A program made the translations under genes and the position numbers. From Carallia brachiata (Eukaryota; Streptophyta; Magnoliopsida; Malpighiales; Rhizophoraceae): 64,000 nt of DNA. Location: assembly GCA_021464245.1 (NCBI GenBank), contig JADCRB010000027.1, positions 1,276,736 to 1,340,735 of the forward strand, given 5' to 3'. Numbering within the stretch: the stretch's first letter is position 1; every line of letters starts with the position of its first letter. This document shows positions 60,136 to 64,000 of the stretch, one piece after another. The notes under the pieces were generated by a model that saw only the letters and a program-made list of their open reading frames with translations, did not search any database and was not told the DNA's origin.

Positions 60136-63100
60136 ATGGCTATGAAGAATGTCTCCCTGATCACTCAAGGTTCATATGTGAGTCCACCCCCCCCCCCCCC
60201 CAACAAATCTCTCTCTCCCCCTCTTTTTTTTTTTCGTCCATCAGAGCTGATAGCATAGCGGTAAGGGAAACATGTGAGCACCGAACCTTAGACTTGGGTG
60301 TTGGAAGCAGCATCTCTCAACCATCCGAGCAAAGCTCAGTGCTCTCTCCCCCTCTGTGTGTGTGTGTGTGTGCATACACATAGGTGTATCTAATGCATAT
60401 AGATAATTGTTGATGTTCTAGTGCAGGTCACATTGGACAATGGTTTGGTGAGGCTCAGAATTCTGAGACCACAAGGGTATCTAATTGGTATTAAATATGG
60501 AGGAATGGACAACATTCTTGACCTTTATTCGAGCGAATCTAATAGAGGGTAATTGTCAAATGTATCCAAACATTTTTTTTTTTGATAATCTGTACTACCA
60601 TGATCATGGTGGCTTGTGCTAATGCTGTTGTTGATGTATGATGCGCAGATTTTGGGATATCAACTGGAGCTGGCCAGGGGGTCAGGACACATATCAAATG
60701 TAAATATGATGATTGCGGCTGTGATACTTTACATTCTTTGTTCTGAAATGAAACATTATTGTTATATGCTTATATTAAACGCAATTCTTTTGATTGGTAT
60801 AGACTGAATGGAGCTGAATTTAAGGTCATTCATATAAGCAAGGATCATTTAGAGGTTTCCTTTAGGAGTACTTATGATCTCTCTGCTCAAGGCAACAAGC
60901 TGCCACTTAGTGTTGACATAAGGTCTTGTATTCACAAAATGACTTTTTTTTTAAATTTTTTTTCTGTTAATCCTTTCAAGTTTTCCTTAGTGTTTTGGAA
61001 GTCGACTTATTTTTGGTATGTTCATGGTGTTTCAGGTACATATTGAGAAGCGGTGTTTCGGGATTCTACTGCTATGCAATATATGAGCACCCTGCTGCCT
61101 CTCATGCTTTTGATCTTTCTCAGACAAGGATGGTCTTTAAGTTGCGGAGAGACAAGTAAAAAAACTGCCTTTACGCTATTCACTAACTGAGAATGACTGT
61201 GATATGATTACTTGTGCGGCATAAAAATGCCTACTTGATACTTGCAATAAATTGATTTGCTACAAATTCGAGTAGGTTTCATTACATGGCAATTTCCAAT
61301 GAGAAGCAAAGGGTAATGCCAACTCCACAAGATCTGCTTCTAGAAAGAGGCAAACAATTGATTGTGCCTGAGTCAGTTCTGTTGGTGAATCCGATCAACC
61401 CTGATCTTAGAGGAGAGGTTGGTATGCATTGACCTCTTCATAGGAAGATAACATTGTTGATTTCCAACTATGAAATCAAAAATAACAAAGAACCTGGCTT
61501 TTTTGTATGTTATGAAATACAGGTTGATGATAGGTACCAGTACTCAGTAGACAATGAAGATGGTGGACTCCATGGATGGATAAGTTCTTATCCTGTTATT
61601 GGATTCTGGATCATCTTTCCGAGTTATGAGTTCCGAAGTGGCGGTCCTACCAAGCAAAATCTCACAGTCTACACTGGTCCTGCTTGTCTAGCTGTAAGTC
61701 CTTCTGCCTGAAACACATATTAAGCATATCTCAGATTACATTAAACTATGCAACATCACTTACAATGGTGAACACTTAAATGGGGTAGTAGCAACAAAAG
61801 GTTGAAAATTTTCCATTGCTGAAATCAAATCAAAAGAAAAAAAAACAATGTCGGATGCCATCAAATGATGCTATCGATTCAAGCTGATACATTAAATTGT
61901 ACCCAACTCACACTGCTGGATATTTTGACGCAATAGATGTTTCATGGAACTCACTATATTGGGGACGAAATGGTAGCTCATTTTGAAAAGGATGAGGAAT
62001 GGAGGAAGGTCTTTGGCCCTTTCTTTGTTTACCTAAATTCAACCCCAAATGTAGCAGATGCCTACAGGTTGTGGGTAGATGCTAAACGACAGGTACATAG
62101 TTATATACATACGTTTCTCACAATTTTAAAACTTCACTTCTTGTGGAGTGCTTCTTGCTTTTCTTTGTAAAAACTGTAATTTGCACTTTTGATTCATGGT
62201 TTCCTTCCGTGCTTGGCTCATAGTAGAGTCTGCTTGAGAAGGCAGCATGGCCTTATGACTTTGTGTCATCACCTTATTACCTTGCTGCTGAACTACGCGG
62301 ATCTGTTACAGGGAGGCTGTTTGTTCAAGACAGGTAAGTGGCTTTGTCATTGGGTTCTATGCGTTTATACTGGGAGTTGTATAATTGAATTAGACTAATG
62401 AATCAAGCAAAAGTTATTGTCTTATCAGCAAATCAAAGCCTTGCACTGCATAATAGTCTCCGGTTTGCCTGCTTAATTAGCATTAAAAAAGTTGCACCTC
62501 AGGTTTGTCTCTGGGTCCCTAATTCCTGCCAGATATGCGCATGTTGGTCTATCAGTTGCAAGAAAAGAAGGAACCTGGCAAACAGAAAGCAAGGTAATCC
62601 ATCACCACCTTTTAAATTTGCTATGTCCTTATATTAGTTCCAAGTACCTCTTGGTGGACTGGTGAGCCTCAAAATGGAAAAACTCACTTGCATGTAGGGA
62701 CATCAATTCTGGGTGCAAGCAGATGCAATAGGACAATTCACCATCAAGAATGTCACCCCCGGGATCTACGGACTCCACGGCTGGGTTCGGGCTTCATCGG
62801 TGATTACCTTGACACAGAACTTGTTGCAGTCACTGCAGGTAGTTTATCGTCACTCTCGTCTTGCAAGTTATATTAAGAAACTTCCTCGGTTTCTGACTGT
62901 CAAAGAATTGCCAAGTCTACCCAGCTGTTGCTCATATTCTGTTCTAGTTGTTGTGCTTTTATATCTTCACAAAGACCTGCTACCATTTTTGAACTGTCCA
63001 CGTTACAAATATAGCAGTATACAGTAATAAGAAATTGCCCTTTTCACCATCAATGGTTGGTGTATTGGTACTGACAGTATAACAATTCTCCTGTCATGAT

Positions 63101-64000
63101 TCTCCTCAGGCATAGAAACACAGCTGGGAAACTTGATTTACGTTCCTCCCAGAGATGGTCCAACTTTGTGGGAGATTGGCTTCCCTGATCGTACTGCATT
63201 TGGCTACTACATCCCTGATGTGGATCCTCTGTACATCAACAGATTATTTGTCAATGGACCCGAGAAGTGAGCAACCTATTTCACTATCATTTTATGCATT
63301 TCATTCCAAGACGAATATATCCGTAGATAAATATACTCTAAATAATACATGCGTACTATGGCCTATGATTTGCTGAGATTCCTTGCAATGCGATATACAT
63401 TAGGTTAGGATTGCTTCATGCAATTAAAGTTTGCTAACTTAGCCTTAAGTATAAGCTCCCTTTGATATTTTGCATTCCATAGAGCAGATATAGGCAATAT
63501 GGCTTATGGGACAGATACACAGATATGCATTCTGTATCCGATCAAACCTTCATAATTGGCATCAGCGATCCCAAAAAGGATTGGTTCTTTGCTCATGTAA
63601 GCAGGTTGTCTTCTTACTTTGCTTTCTGATTGATACATATAGCCTAGAGTAATTCACTGCAGAGCGTAACAAATTGCTTTCTGACTCTGGCAGAAGGTGG
63701 GCAGATGATAAGTATGTTGACTATGTTCCATCAACCTGGACAATTAAATTCAATCTCGATTTTGTGGCCAATGGAACTTACAAGCTGAGGTTGGCCATTG
63801 CATCAGCAACTCGTTCTGATCTCAAGGTGAAGTTTGCACACATTATCTCGACCGAAAAGCATCAAGCTCATACTGATGCTTTCTCCATTTATGAAGCACT
63901 AGTCGAATGTCCCCATGATTACTACCGTCTTATGGGTTACTACTTCCATGCAGGTCTATTTCAACGGTGTAGATGCAGCACACAAGGTCTTCCATGTGGT
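60136..64000 (+). CDS. Rhamnogalacturonate lyase (PL4 family), runs off the window, with a frameshift
   Basis: Cleaves the rhamnogalacturonan-I backbone of pectin by beta-elimination. Exons: 60136-60177, 60427-60548, 60649-60699, 60803-60922, 61036-61155, 61276-61417, 61523-61693, 61937-62092, 62227-62333, 62503-62593, 62698-62838, 63110-63266, 63488-63604, 63694-63826 and 63954 onward. Exon 1 (MAMKNVSLITQGSY) was chosen because a perfect donor (GTGAGT) joins it in phase to VTLDNGLVRLRILRPQGYLI. Family blocks: RSGVSGFYCYAIYEHP, KVFGPFFVYLNS, the fibronectin-like FTIKNVTPGIYGLHGW, VPPRDGPTLWEIGFPDRTA and the C-terminal NGTYKLRLAIASATRSDLK. Exon 11 is one base short: after HGWV near 62788 the frame must change to give GFIGDYLDTELVAVTAG. 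No signal peptide is visible. Otherwise the gene is intact up to the window end. Confidence 0.9.

Overview
The window is nuclear DNA of a flowering plant, probably a eudicot. It has AT-rich intergenic DNA, many short GT-AG introns, plant-only gene families and a high load of Class I and Class II transposable elements. There are no bacterial operons, CRISPR arrays or rRNA genes. All exon coordinates were read by hand from splice sites and family similarity; there is no transcript support.

Left third (1-23 kb). A truncated Copia-type element (gag-protease plus 3' LTR) opens the window. It is followed by an intronless plastid-type gene of the At4g22030-like family (3966-5270, +), the mitochondrial glycine-cleavage T-protein gene (7064-9405, -, with a 5'UTR intron) and a retroposon with target-site duplications (12939-14134). 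Next come an unrecognised six-coding-exon plant gene (17117-18806, +) and, convergent with it, the U3 snoRNP protein UTP6 gene (19324-22818, -). The UTP6 reading carries one extra base in exon 2. Several terminal-inverted-repeat elements (MITEs) sit in the gene flanks.

Middle (23-46 kb). A B3-domain DNA-binding protein gene (26722-30154, +) is followed by a 4.4-kb L1-type LINE (30497-34888, -) with a 14-bp target duplication; its reverse transcriptase has lost its core. Then comes about 7 kb of repeat mosaic with LTR fragments and a beta-xylosidase relic, and a GARP/MYB-like transcription factor gene ending in an LxLxL (EAR-type) motif (41907-45099, -).

Right third (46-64 kb). This part is repeat-rich, with SINEs that have clear target duplications and two 500-bp MITEs with perfect 10-bp target duplications. 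It also holds a relic of an SKU5-similar multicopper-oxidase-like gene and two copies of a rhamnogalacturonate lyase gene. The first lyase copy (52959-53925) is a truncated pseudogene. The second (60136 to beyond the window end) is nearly complete but has a one-base deletion in exon 11. A family of LTRs here carries perfect three-unit heat-shock-element motifs upstream of a TATA box, the most interesting regulatory signal in the window.

The genes form no shared pathway. GDCST is photorespiratory, UTP6 works in ribosome biogenesis, B3 and GARP proteins are DNA-binding, and the SKU5-like, xylosidase and RG-lyase sequences are all cell-wall related but mostly decayed. I found no clearly new multi-gene system. 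The best leads are the HSE-bearing LTR family, the two single-base frameshifts, and the MITE and SINE families with intact target duplications.
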